A DNA stretch of 12,002 nucleotides from Candidatus Methanosuratincola petrocarbonis (ex Vanwonterghem et al. 2016) (GTDB lineage: Archaea; Thermoproteota; Methanomethylicia; Methanomethylicales; Methanomethylicaceae), in NCBI GenBank assembly GCA_001717015.1, contig MAGV01000035.1, forward strand, positions 1 through 12,002. The letters are read 5' to 3'. Positions 5,709 through 12,002 of this stretch are shown here, in pieces (within the stretch, counting starts at the first letter, position 1; every line of letters begins with the position of its first letter). The notes under the pieces were generated by a model, which did no database searches, had not been told where the DNA came from, and saw only the letters and a list, made by a program, of their open reading frames with translations. A program made the position numbers and the translations under genes.

Positions 5709-6677
5709 TCATCTCGTGAGCTCGATCCTTCCTACGACCCTCAGCTTGGCCCCGTCGAGCCGCATCAGCACTCCTTTAGACCCTGGGATGAATGCCAACT
5801 CCTTCCCCAGGGATATTTTGATTTTGGGGCTGCGCCAGCCGTTTCCGACATCGCCAGCCTCATCGATTTTCCCCGGAACGAACTGCATCCAATGACCGAT
5901 ATGTACGACTGTTCCTGCCACGAGCGGTTCGGGATAATACTTGTGGATCTTTGCCTTTGTTGCCAGCTCCTTCCTCGCAAGGACTGTGGGGTTGTTGTTC
6001 AGAAGCGTTCCGCGGTCCAAGTCCTCTGGCTGCACCCCCTTGAGCGCCAGCCCGACCCTGTCCCCCTCCGACGCTGTTTCAAAGTCGTCGTCGTGCTTCT
6101 GTATCGACCTCACCTGAGCCGCTTTATCGCCCGGCAGCACCTTCAGCGTATCGTGCCTCCTGACCGTCCCCTGCATAACCGTCCCCAAAACCACCGTGCC
6201 CGTCCCCTTCACGTTGAATGCATGATCGACCGCCACGCACCCCCCTTCGCCCCCCTCTTGCGCACCGCGTGCCTCCTTCGATGCCATGCTGATCATTTTC
6301 TCCCTCAGCCCGTTGACGTCGCCCTCAAAGAACTCGTATTTCTCCACTAGCGTCCCCTTGACCAGCTGCGCAACCTTCTCCTTAGGGGCGCTTTTCAGCA
6401 CAATCAATCCCTTGTCCACCCCTGCGGAGTCCAGCATCAGCGCCGTCTCCCCGAATGCCGCGTCTATCTTCTCTACAACCAGAATCGCCATCTTTGCAAT
6501 CGAGACCGCATAGAAGAGCGGGGCTAGCCTCTCCGGGTACTTTGCAGGCTCTATGAATGTGACCGTGTCCTCGCCCCTCTTCAGGTTGTAAAACGTGATG
6601 TCGCTAGTTGTCCCCTTCTTCCCCAGCCCCGCACTGAACCCTGGCTTCCCCAGAACGGCTACGTTAAGATTGCCCAT
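5709..6677 (-). CDS. EF-Tu/EF-1A-like protein with a degenerate GTPase domain
   Basis: This is a 322-residue translation-factor-like protein. Residues 1-130 take the place of the G domain, but the P-loop is altered (VLGKPGFSAGLGKKGTTSD at 8-26, with no GHVDHGK). The DxxG and NKxD boxes are not seen. Domain 2 is clear: GCVAVDHAFNVKGTGTVVLG at 147-165, followed by a beta-barrel with GDRVGLALKGV at 205-215. A domain-3-like barrel ends in RVVGRIELTR. Archaea have such EF-Tu/SelB-like paralogues, usually listed as EF-Tu domain 2 proteins; their role is unknown. The ATG at 6677 is preferred, with GGTGAG just upstream; a GTG at 6686 directly abuts the metF stop. It is the last gene of the metV-metF operon, which is unexplained by a translation role. 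GTP binding is doubtful. Confidence 0.82.
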   Translation of the reverse strand: MGNLNVAVLGKPGFSAGLGKKGTTSDITFYNLKRGEDTVTFIEPAKYPERLAPLFYAVSIAKMAILVVEKIDAAFGETALMLDSAGVDKGLIVLKSAPKEKVAQLVKGTLVEKYEFFEGDVNGLREKMISMASKEARGAQEGGEGGCVAVDHAFNVKGTGTVVLGTVMQGTVRRHDTLKVLPGDKAAQVRSIQKHDDDFETASEGDRVGLALKGVQPEDLDRGTLLNNNPTVLARKELATKAKIHKYYPEPLVAGTVVHIGHWMQFVPGKIDEAGDVGNGWRSPKIKISLGKELAFIPGSKGVLMRLDGAKLRVVGRIELTR

Positions 6678-6686
6678 CCTTCTCAC

Positions 6687-7631
6687 CTACACCCCGTCCT
6701 GCCGCTCTTTCCTTTCCACGCCATCCGCTATCCTGCCCACGATCCTCCCGTACGCGACCCCCATGATGTGGACCCCAGCCAGCCTTGCCGTCCTCCTCAG
6801 CTCGGATACCATCCCAGAGAAGTACTCCTCGTTCATCTGGTCTATCTTCTCATCTATGGAAGCCCGTTCGTTGAGATCCTCGGCGGCTCTCAATTTCTCT
6901 AGATATTCCTCCGGCACCCTTATCCCAGGTACATTCTTCGCGATCTGCTCCGCGATCTTGGATGACCTGCACGGGAGGATCCCTATCAGGACCGGGATCC
7001 CGAAGCCGTCCACGGCGTCCAAGAACCCCTCCGCAACCTCAATGTCGAAGACCGCCTGCGTCTGAATGAACTCCGCCCCGAGTTGCGCCTTCCTCTCAAG
7101 CTTCGCGATCTCGACCTCGAGCGGGTCGGCGTTCGGGTTCCCGGTCACGCCAACGTGGATACGCACTTCCCCATCTATCCTGTTCCCGGCCAGATCGGTC
7201 CCGTCGTCGACCATCCTCCTGACCAGCTCCACCATCTGTGCAGAGTCGAGATCGTACACTGGCATCGCAGAGGGGTTATCCCCAAGCGAGGGGTGGTCAC
7301 CGCTCATCACAAGCACGTTCCTTACCCCGAGGGCAGATGCGCCGAGGAGGTCAGAGGTGAGCGCGATCCGGTTCCTGTCCCTCGCGGTCATCTGGCATAT
7401 CGCCTCAACGCCAGCCCTCTCCTGGATGGCGATCGATGCAGCCAGGCTGCCCATGTTTGCCCTCGCCCTCGGGTTGTCCGTGACATTGCACGCCACCACG
7501 TGCCTGCCTAGCGCCTTCGCTGACTCGACGAGCGTTTCTATCCTGGTCGTCTTACCTGGGGCGATCTCTCCAGTATAGACGAACTTTCCGGCACGGATCT
7601 CCGAGATCAACCTGCTGAAAGCCTCCCGCAT
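6687..7631 (-). CDS. metF: Methylenetetrahydrofolate reductase, catalytic subunit MetF
   Basis: This flavin TIM-barrel enzyme reduces methylene-tetrahydrofolate (or the pterin used in its place) to the methyl form, feeding the methyl branch of the Wood-Ljungdahl pathway or methionine synthesis. It has 314 residues, the size of single-domain MetF. Counterparts of the E. coli catalytic residues are visible: Glu22 in YTGEIAPGKTT (E. coli Glu28), Asp112 in LVMSGDHPSLGD (Asp120), and Gln192 in IQTQAVFD (Gln183, with the following F-D). The start ATG at 7631 is chosen because AGGTGG lies 5 nt upstream; an in-frame GTG at 7640 is possible. MetV lies 13 nt upstream and the EF-Tu-like gene follows directly. 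The pairing with MetV points to ferredoxin or another low-potential donor rather than plain NADH; the donor is inferred. Confidence 0.92.
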   Translation of the reverse strand: MREAFSRLISEIRAGKFVYTGEIAPGKTTRIETLVESAKALGRHVVACNVTDNPRARANMGSLAASIAIQERAGVEAICQMTARDRNRIALTSDLLGASALGVRNVLVMSGDHPSLGDNPSAMPVYDLDSAQMVELVRRMVDDGTDLAGNRIDGEVRIHVGVTGNPNADPLEVEIAKLERKAQLGAEFIQTQAVFDIEVAEGFLDAVDGFGIPVLIGILPCRSSKIAEQIAKNVPGIRVPEEYLEKLRAAEDLNERASIDEKIDQMNEEYFSGMVSELRRTARLAGVHIMGVAYGRIVGRIADGVERKERQDGV

Positions 7632-7644
7632 TCCTACCACCTGC

Positions 7645-8277
7645 TTACCTAGTCACGATCTCCTGGGGCTTCCTCGACCTGTCCGCGGGCTGCCTGTACT
7701 TCTTGAAGACCTCGAGCCTCCCCTGCTTCTTGAGGGCATTGTACGCCAGCACCCATGCGCAGTCCCTCTGGTACCCGCCGACCTCGCACTTGCCCTGCAC
7801 CTGCCCGCCGCAGGGACCGTTCAGCAGCCCCTTAGCGCACCTGGAGTACGGGCAGATCCCCCCGGTCTCGAGGATTATGCAGTCGGTGCATGCCCTGCAC
7901 CTCTCGTAGAAGCTGCCGATCCTCTCTATCTTGCCTATGAAGAGCGTGTCCAGCCCTGGGATTATGATCTTCCCGGTGAGGTCGGCAGTCGACTGCGCGC
8001 CTGCCCCGCAGCAGAGGGTCACTATGGCGTCCGCCGAGTCGACCTCAGTCCTCTTCGGCGCCAGGTCCCTCCTCAGCACCCTCATGTCGCAGGGGCTCTC
8101 GACGACGGCGTACCCCACACACTTCTCGCCGACCCTCTCCGCGAGCTCCTTCACCTGCGCCTCCCCCCCAGTCTGGCACACCGTGGAGCACGTGCCGCAC
8201 CCCACAATGAAGACCCTCTTGAAGGGCTTGATGCTTTCGCTGATCGTCTCGAAGGGTTTCTTCTTGGTGATTATCAT
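7645..8277 (-). CDS. metV: MetV, zinc/iron-sulfur partner subunit of methylenetetrahydrofolate reductase
   Basis: This 210-residue cysteine-rich protein belongs to the family of the methylenetetrahydrofolate reductase C-terminal (MetV) domain, which in acetogens forms a complex with MetF. It carries CGTCSTVC at residues 27-34, Cys53, Cys63, a C89-C90 pair in LCCGAGAQ, then C127-x2-C130-x2-C133, C142, C147, the conserved GPCGG (C156), C164 and C173. Such cysteine sets hold zinc and 4Fe-4S clusters; which ligand goes with which metal cannot be told by reading. I choose ATG at 8277 (start M-I-I-T-K-K-K-P-F). The open frame extends to a TTG at 8346, but that start lies upstream of the promoter's TATA box. 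No strong SD is seen. It is first in the operon metV-metF-EF-Tu-like. Confidence 0.9.
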   Translation of the reverse strand: MIITKKKPFETISESIKPFKRVFIVGCGTCSTVCQTGGEAQVKELAERVGEKCVGYAVVESPCDMRVLRRDLAPKRTEVDSADAIVTLCCGAGAQSTADLTGKIIIPGLDTLFIGKIERIGSFYERCRACTDCIILETGGICPYSRCAKGLLNGPCGGQVQGKCEVGGYQRDCAWVLAYNALKKQGRLEVFKKYRQPADRSRKPQEIVTR

Positions 8278-8311
8278 CTTGTTCTGCCACGCAGAGTGGT
8301 TACTCCCCTCA

Positions 8312-8326
8312 CAAATATCAATATAT
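8312..8326 (-). promoter_or_regulatory. metV operon TATA-like promoter element
   Basis: The - strand sequence ATATATTGATATTTG (8326-8312) is followed about 26 nt on by a likely start site near 8295, giving a leader of about 18 nt before the ATG at 8277. A GAGGGG-like stretch at about 8308-8300 is too far from the start to act as its SD. The operon diverges from the 8398-8766 gene, so regulation of the two could be linked. Confidence 0.45.
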
Positions 8327-8358
8327 CGCGGGCTTGAGCGGCGCAAGTCTGGATCAGG

Positions 8359-8367
8359 TTTTTATTT
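8359..8367 (+). promoter_or_regulatory. TATA-like promoter for the 122-residue gene and mobA
   Basis: TTTTTATTT lies 31-39 nt before the ATG at 8398, predicting a start site near 8385-8392. GAGGGG (8385-8390), 7 nt before the ATG, is a good ribosome-binding site if it is transcribed. Confidence 0.45.
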
Positions 8368-8397
8368 CCAGCCTGCGATTATTCGAGGGGATGTCTT

Positions 8398-8766
8398 ATG
8401 ATCAGGGAGCACATTTTCACAGAGATGGTGACCTACGAGTGCGTAATGTGGAGGAAGTCCTACGCCTCGGGGACCTTCAAAGTGCTTGTGGACGAGACTG
8501 AGTGGGACGAAGCCCACCTGAACGGAAAGGGCAGGATAGTCCAGATCATCGAGGCAGAGCGCCCGAGGCTCAACGACGACTACACCGACCTACATGGGGG
8601 CATCGACTCGCTGACTAAGGGAACGACCCTCGAGGAGGTGAAGAAGCTCTTCGAGGGCAAGGAGGGGAGCTTCATGCACTACGAGAAGTCGATCCCCCCG
8701 ACGCACCGTTTCACACTCAAGGAGCAGTTCCCCCTAGAGATAAAGCCCGTGGGTCTTCCGTTTTGA
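8398..8766 (+). CDS. Uncharacterised 122-residue protein coupled to mobA
   Basis: I do not recognise this protein. It is soluble, acidic in the middle and lacks cysteine clusters: the single Cys is at residue 15 in MVTYECVMWRKSY. Visible features are aromatic/charged clusters, a probable helix TLEEVKKLFEGKEG (about residues 76-89), a histidine near HYEKSIPPTHRF (94-105), and a proline-rich end LEIKPVGLPF. No signal peptide or membrane segment is present. The ATG at 8398 has GAGGGG 7 nt upstream and a TATA-like box at the right distance, so this is very likely a real gene. Its stop overlaps the mobA start by four bases (TTGA), implying translational coupling. The neighbours suggest, but do not prove, a role linked to molybdopterin cofactor or its enzymes. 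Confidence 0.75.
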   Translation: MIREHIFTEMVTYECVMWRKSYASGTFKVLVDETEWDEAHLNGKGRIVQIIEAERPRLNDDYTDLHGGIDSLTKGTTLEEVKKLFEGKEGSFMHYEKSIPPTHRFTLKEQFPLEIKPVGLPF

Positions 8767-9413
8767 GGAAGCTTGCGGTGGCGATAGCGGCTGGCGGCGC
8801 CTCGATCCGCCTCGGCTCTCCGAAGCCCTTCGTGGAGCTGGGGGGCGCCAGGCTACTGGATTACGCCCTCGACTACGCATTCAATGCATCCGACGAGGTA
8901 TACCTGCTCGCCAGGGATTCTGACCTATTCCCGCCCTCCGTTTTCATCGGCGGGAAAGCCCCCCGAGTGATTATTGACGACGATCGTGGGACCCCCCCGG
9001 ATCGGATTGCAGGATCATTGAGGAGGATCCGCAGCGACCTCGTTTTCCTGATGGGCTGCGACATGCCCTTCCTCGACCCGTGCCTACCGCAGCTGCTGCT
9101 CTCAAGGATTGGCGACCACGGGGCGGCGGTCCCTGCGTGGCGGAACGGGTACATCGAGCCCCTGGCGGCGGTCTATTCGATACCTATGATTCCTGAGGGG
9201 CGCGGGATCGGCAGCATGAGGGACCTCTGCGGGGCGATGGACCCTGTATTCGTCGGCATGGAGGAAGCGCGGGTGCCCCCTTGGACCTTCCTAAACATAA
9301 ACACAAGGGAAGACCTCTCGAGTGCGGAGAGGCTCCTCAAGCTCTTTCTATCTCGACGAAGTTCGTGTGGAAGGTCGAACATCCCCCGATGTCCGACGTC
9401 TCGCTGCCGGTAG
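8763..9413 (+). CDS. mobA: MobA-like molybdenum cofactor nucleotidyltransferase
   Basis: This enzyme transfers GMP from GTP to molybdopterin to make the guanine-dinucleotide cofactor used by DMSO-reductase-family enzymes. The nucleotide loop AIAAGGASIRLGSPKPF (residues 7-23) matches the family G-G-x-S-x-R-x-G-x-x-K-x pattern in slightly altered form. The metal-binding motif is MGCDMPFLDP (97-106, with Asp100). Later family blocks are NGYIEPLAAVYS (128-139) and FLNINTREDL (176-185). It starts with TTG at 8763, whose last two bases form the upstream gene's stop (TTGA overlap). The family usually ends soon after the NINTxEDL block; here about 30 more residues, basic and Ser/Arg/Cys-rich, overlap the end of the convergent oxidoreductase gene and are probably not a conserved part. 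Cytidylyl or other nucleotide specificity cannot be excluded. Confidence 0.85.
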   Translation: MRKLAVAIAAGGASIRLGSPKPFVELGGARLLDYALDYAFNASDEVYLLARDSDLFPPSVFIGGKAPRVIIDDDRGTPPDRIAGSLRRIRSDLVFLMGCDMPFLDPCLPQLLLSRIGDHGAAVPAWRNGYIEPLAAVYSIPMIPEGRGIGSMRDLCGAMDPVFVGMEEARVPPWTFLNINTREDLSSAERLLKLFLSRRSSCGRSNIPRCPTSRCR

Positions 9414-11343
9414 TGAAGTTCACGTTCTTGCCGCCCTCGAGGAGCTTCGGCCATGCAATCCCGTGGGTCACCGCCACCCCACTCTTCACCCTGGGAGAGA
9501 CCTTTGCCCTCATGATGCAGTCGCCCCTCGCGTTGAATACCCTGACGCGGTCCCCGTCGGAGATCCCCCTTTGGGCGGCATCCTCCTGGCTGACCTCTAT
9601 GGTCTGGGCGTCCCCGCCGAAGATCGCCCCGATGTTGTGGTACTGGGACTTGGAGAGGTCCCTGTGGAACGGCGAGAGCAGCCTGATCGGGTACTCGCCT
9701 TTGATCTCCTTGAACCCGGGCACCCCATCGAGACCATCCGCATGGGCGATGCTCGAGCACAGCTCGATCTTGCCGGACGCCGTCCTGAAACTCAGATCCC
9801 AGAATGCCACGTGCGGGATCTGGGGCGTCCTCAGCCTCGCAAAGCCCTTCTCCATTAGCTCCTCCAGCGTGATCCCCTCCATGTAACCGGACCCGGTCGC
9901 CAGCAGCCTCCGCGCGACGCTCTCAGGGCTCTCGCAGAGCTCCGGGTAACCCATCCTCGCCGAGAGCTCGTTGAAGAGGTCATAATTCGACTTCGACTCC
10001 CCGACCGGATCGATCGCCTTCTCGTTTACTGCCACGTAAAGTCCGCCGTATGTGAAGTGGATGTCGAAGCACTCGAGGAAGCTGGTGGCTGGGAGGACCA
10101 GGTCGGCATAGTCCGCGGTGTCAGTGACGAATAGGTCGTGGACTACTGTGAAGAGGTCTTCCCTGGCGAGCCCCTCCCTGACCCTGTTCTGGTCCGGGCA
10201 GACCGCAGCGGGGTTTGAGTTGTACACGAAAAGGAGCTTCACTGGCGGGTCAAGCCCCTCGCCGAGCAGAGCCTCCCCGAGCCTGACCATGTTTATCTTC
10301 CTCCTTCTCGAAGGAGATCCCGCGACCGCCGTGAGGTCTGCGGTGAAGTAAGCCGAGTTTGAGTAGAAGAACCCCCCTCCCCTCCTGCCGATATTGCCTG
10401 TGACCGCCGGGATCAGGGAGATCGCCCTGACCATCTCGCCGCCGTTGAGGTTCCTCTGGATGCCGAGCCCGATCAGGAATGCGGCGGGCTTGATCCTGCA
10501 GCACCCGTCCGCGAACTCAATGAACTCCTCCTCGTCAATCCCGCAGATACCGCAGACCTTCTCGACCGTGAACTCGGAGGCCCTCCGCGCGAGCAGATCG
10601 AATCCTACAGTGTTCCTGCTGATGAACTCTTGGTCGTGGAGGCCATGGTTGACCGCGTAATTTATCACGCCCAGCGCGAGCGCGGAGTCCGTGCCAGGTC
10701 TCACCTGCAAGTGCAAATCAGCGCGCTCCGCAGTCTCGGTCCTCACCGGGTCGACCACAACGATCCTTGCGCCTGACCTCGCGATGATCGGGTAGATGTG
10801 CTGGGCGGTCCAGGCTGGGTTCATACCCCAGACGACTACGAGGGAGGAGTTAGCAAGGTCTTCGGGGTCCATCCCTGCCGATGTGCCGTAGTGATACCTG
10901 AGCGCCTCCTTCCCTGCGGAGGAGCAGATCGTGTACTCGAGGTCCGATGCCCCTATCCGGTTGAAGAGCCTCTGCGGGAAGTACCTGTTTATCACGCCCA
11001 TGTGCCCGGCATAGCTGTAGGGGAGTATCGATTCGGGCCCGTGCTCCCTGATTGTGCTCCTAATCCTCTCAACTATGATGCTCAGCGCTGAGTCCCAGCT
11101 GATCCTCTCGAACTTGCCCTCTCCCTTCCTCCCGATCCTACTCAGCGGGTACTTCAGCCTCTCCGGCGAGAATACGTACTCGAGCGCCCTCTGCCCTTTC
11201 TTGCAGAGGAAGCCGCGGGTCAGCCCGTGGTCCGCCCTTGGCGTGATCGAGTCGACCCGCCCTCCTTCAACGCCGGTGATCATCACGCACGTGTCGTAGC
11301 AGTCGCGGGGGCAGACCGTGAAAAACTCCCTGCTTGTGTCCAT
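9337..11343 (-). CDS. Molybdopterin-dependent oxidoreductase (DMSO reductase family), cytoplasmic, substrate unknown
   Basis: This is a 668-residue catalytic subunit binding bis-MGD and one 4Fe-4S cluster. The cluster motif C11-x3-C15-x3-C19 (CPRDCYDTC) is completed by Cys47 in LCKKG, with the lysine commonly following it in this family. A likely Mo/W ligand region is TICSSAGKEALRYHYG (about 138-153, Cys140). Cofactor-contact blocks VVWGMNPAW (about 170-178) and NSNPAAVCPDQN are seen. The C-terminal beta-barrel domain begins near the YPIRLLSPFHRDLSKSQYHN segment. No twin-arginine signal is present, so it acts in the cytoplasm. No electron-transfer or membrane subunit is adjacent. The cysteine is not followed by the histidine typical of formate dehydrogenase, so that function is unlikely. 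The ATG at 11343 is used; GTG at 11352 is possible. The mobA gene converges on it with a 77-bp overlap. Confidence 0.9.
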   Translation of the reverse strand: MDTSREFFTVCPRDCYDTCVMITGVEGGRVDSITPRADHGLTRGFLCKKGQRALEYVFSPERLKYPLSRIGRKGEGKFERISWDSALSIIVERIRSTIREHGPESILPYSYAGHMGVINRYFPQRLFNRIGASDLEYTICSSAGKEALRYHYGTSAGMDPEDLANSSLVVVWGMNPAWTAQHIYPIIARSGARIVVVDPVRTETAERADLHLQVRPGTDSALALGVINYAVNHGLHDQEFISRNTVGFDLLARRASEFTVEKVCGICGIDEEEFIEFADGCCRIKPAAFLIGLGIQRNLNGGEMVRAISLIPAVTGNIGRRGGGFFYSNSAYFTADLTAVAGSPSRRRKINMVRLGEALLGEGLDPPVKLLFVYNSNPAAVCPDQNRVREGLAREDLFTVVHDLFVTDTADYADLVLPATSFLECFDIHFTYGGLYVAVNEKAIDPVGESKSNYDLFNELSARMGYPELCESPESVARRLLATGSGYMEGITLEELMEKGFARLRTPQIPHVAFWDLSFRTASGKIELCSSIAHADGLDGVPGFKEIKGEYPIRLLSPFHRDLSKSQYHNIGAIFGGDAQTIEVSQEDAAQRGISDGDRVRVFNARGDCIMRAKVSPRVKSGVAVTHGIAWPKLLEGGKNVNFTTGSETSDIGGCSTFHTNFVEIERA

Positions 11344-11392
11344 GTTGCTCACAATCAGATCGTTCTGCAGCGCAAAAATAGGTTTTGATCCT

Positions 11393-11821
11393 TCATAAAG
11401 GGATTCCCCACCCGGATCCGGGCGGCGTGGTTCTCAGCACAAGTACTGGAATAGACGCGATGGCGCCTATCAGGACCATTATCACAGTCATGATGACGAT
11501 GGCGAGCACCGCCACGCCGAAAGCCTGAAGCCAACCGATCCTGAATACTGACTTGTAGACCCAGAGCAGTGCCAAGAATGCAACTATCGAACCGAGAAGT
11601 TGGGATCCCGCGCCAAAAAAAGCCCAAAACAAGATCGCCCCTATCCAGGCAACAATTGAATACACTATGGCCCCGAAAAACGTCGCCGCCATCGCCCCTG
11701 CCAATGAGGCCCTGCCCCCTGTGAAAGCTTTCGCGGCGAGGTACACTGGAATGGAGACTAGCGCCCACATTACCAGGAGTGCTGCAATGACTAGAGCGAG
11801 CGCGACGAATCCTATGAGCAT
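11393..11821 (-). CDS. Small integral membrane protein of unknown function
   Basis: This 142-residue, very hydrophobic protein has about four membrane helices: residues 2-30, 42-70, 73-91 and 97-128. A short positively charged loop, KAFTGGRAS (31-39), follows the first helix and a polar tail (TTPPGSGWGIPL) ends the protein. No catalytic or cofactor motif is seen and I do not recognise the family. The frame is open upstream to 11983, but those 54 extra residues look non-coding and include the AT-rich promoter stretch, so ATG at 11821 is chosen. GTG at 11827 is an alternative, with GGAGAGAG just upstream. The stop lies 49 bp before the oxidoreductase start on the same strand. Co-transcription is possible, but a separate TATA-like box (CCTATTTTT, about 11384-11376) suggests otherwise. 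Confidence 0.7.
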   Translation of the reverse strand: MLIGFVALALVIAALLVMWALVSIPVYLAAKAFTGGRASLAGAMAATFFGAIVYSIVAWIGAILFWAFFGAGSQLLGSIVAFLALLWVYKSVFRIGWLQAFGVAVLAIVIMTVIMVLIGAIASIPVLVLRTTPPGSGWGIPL

Positions 11822-12002
11822 AAACACATTCTCTCTCTCCGTCGGTAAAAAAATTATCGCGGATCGGGGGCATATACGTTGATCGGTTTCCAGATGCGCA
11901 TGCTTAGCAAAAACTGTCCCCCGCGTCAAGCGCAGGTCGGCTGCACATGGGCGAAATGCTCGATCAGAAGGGCTTCGCGGCACAATCCGATCAGGAGATG
12001 GG
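11822..12002. other. Upstream region of the membrane-protein gene; no confirmed gene
   Basis: On the - strand, ATAATTTTTTTACC (11857-11844) is a TATA-like element for the membrane protein, predicting a start near 11824, which would make the message almost leaderless. GGAGAGAGAG (11840-11831) would be an SD if transcription began further upstream. On the + strand, an open frame from ATG 11947 (M-G-E-M-L-D-Q-K-G-F) reaches the window edge. It could be the start of a rightward gene, but 18 codons are too few to judge. Confidence 0.35.

Noticed and set aside
5690..5722. Possible C/D-box RNA on the - strand (ATGATCA followed by CTGA)
   Set aside because: The C box has a mismatch, the spacing to CTGA is only a few bases, and no C'/D' pair is visible.
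5557..5895. 112-residue + strand frame after tRNA-Val
   Set aside because: More than half is antisense to the EF-Tu-like gene. There is no ribosome-binding site and no family likeness. The preceding gap is better left as non-coding.
8278..8346. N-terminal extension of MetV from TTG 8346
   Set aside because: It would start upstream of the likely TATA box. The added residues look non-coding, and ATG 8277 gives the usual family start.
9173..9760. 195-residue - strand frame across the mobA/oxidoreductase junction
   Set aside because: It is an out-of-frame reading of the oxidoreductase gene and antisense of mobA, with no recognisable domain.
9337..11343. Formate dehydrogenase for the Wood-Ljungdahl pathway (neighbour of metVF)
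   Set aside because: The ligand region reads ICSSAG without the Cys/Sec-His pair typical of formate dehydrogenases, and there are no partner subunits.
11822..11983. 54-residue N-terminal extension of the membrane protein
   Set aside because: The added segment is polar, has no homology to my eye, and spans the AT-rich promoter-like stretch.
11947..12002. Start of a rightward gene at the right edge
   Set aside because: Only 18 codons are visible and the fragment has no motif, so it cannot be supported as a gene.
1..12002. Mobile elements, CRISPR arrays, phage or toxin-antitoxin systems
   Set aside because: No transposase, integrase, regularly spaced repeats, or paired small toxin/antitoxin genes were seen on either strand.

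Overview
The window comes from an archaeon. The evidence is an Alba chromatin protein, a Pth2-type peptidyl-tRNA hydrolase, a short archaeal AspRS, ribosomal protein L40e, a geranylgeranyl-reductase-type flavoenzyme, AT-rich TATA-like boxes in short intergenic gaps, and a tRNA gene interrupted by a bulge-helix-bulge intron outside the anticodon loop. Coding DNA is GC-rich and uses AGG/AGA arginine codons heavily. TTG is a frequent start codon. Together with a predicted non-discriminating AspRS and a MetF/MetV pair, this suggests a TACK-type lineage such as Bathyarchaeia, Methanomethylicia or Korarchaeia. That placement is inference, not proof.

Layout. 1-594 (-) is the N-terminal 198 residues of an FAD-dependent geranylgeranyl-reductase family protein that runs off the left edge. 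It diverges from a + strand pair, pth2 (652-1011) and truD (1022-2335). A - strand block follows: alba (4542-4264), a zinc-ribbon/KH protein (4253-3756) and aspS (3694-2375). Alba diverges from an Lrp/AsnC-like regulator (4663-5163, +), with an 8-bp-arm palindrome over the regulator's TATA region. Next come the 53-residue gene for L40e (5203-5364, +) and tRNA-Val(CAC) (5401-5496, +), which carries an 18-nt intron between positions 25 and 26.

The right half is metabolic. A - strand operon metV-metF-(EF-Tu-like protein) occupies 8277-5709. It encodes both parts of a ferredoxin-type methylene-tetrahydrofolate reductase plus a translation-factor-like protein with a decayed G domain. Divergent from it is a coupled + strand pair: an unrecognised 122-residue protein (8398-8766) and a MobA-like molybdenum cofactor nucleotidyltransferase (8763-9413). 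The latter overlaps tail-to-tail a 668-residue cytoplasmic molybdopterin oxidoreductase (11343-9337, -). A small four-helix membrane protein of unknown function (11821-11393, -) lies upstream of it.

How the genes fit together. The left half is mostly information processing: peptidyl-tRNA recycling, tRNA pseudouridylation, tRNA-Asp charging, chromatin, ribosome and tRNA. The right half joins one-carbon (methyl-branch) metabolism to a molybdenum enzyme and a gene for making its cofactor. I see no mobile element, CRISPR array, toxin-antitoxin pair or phage gene. The most distinctive points are the 25/26 tRNA intron, the residue signature for non-discriminating AspRS, the metVF/pseudo-GTPase operon, and the orphan 122-residue gene coupled to mobA.
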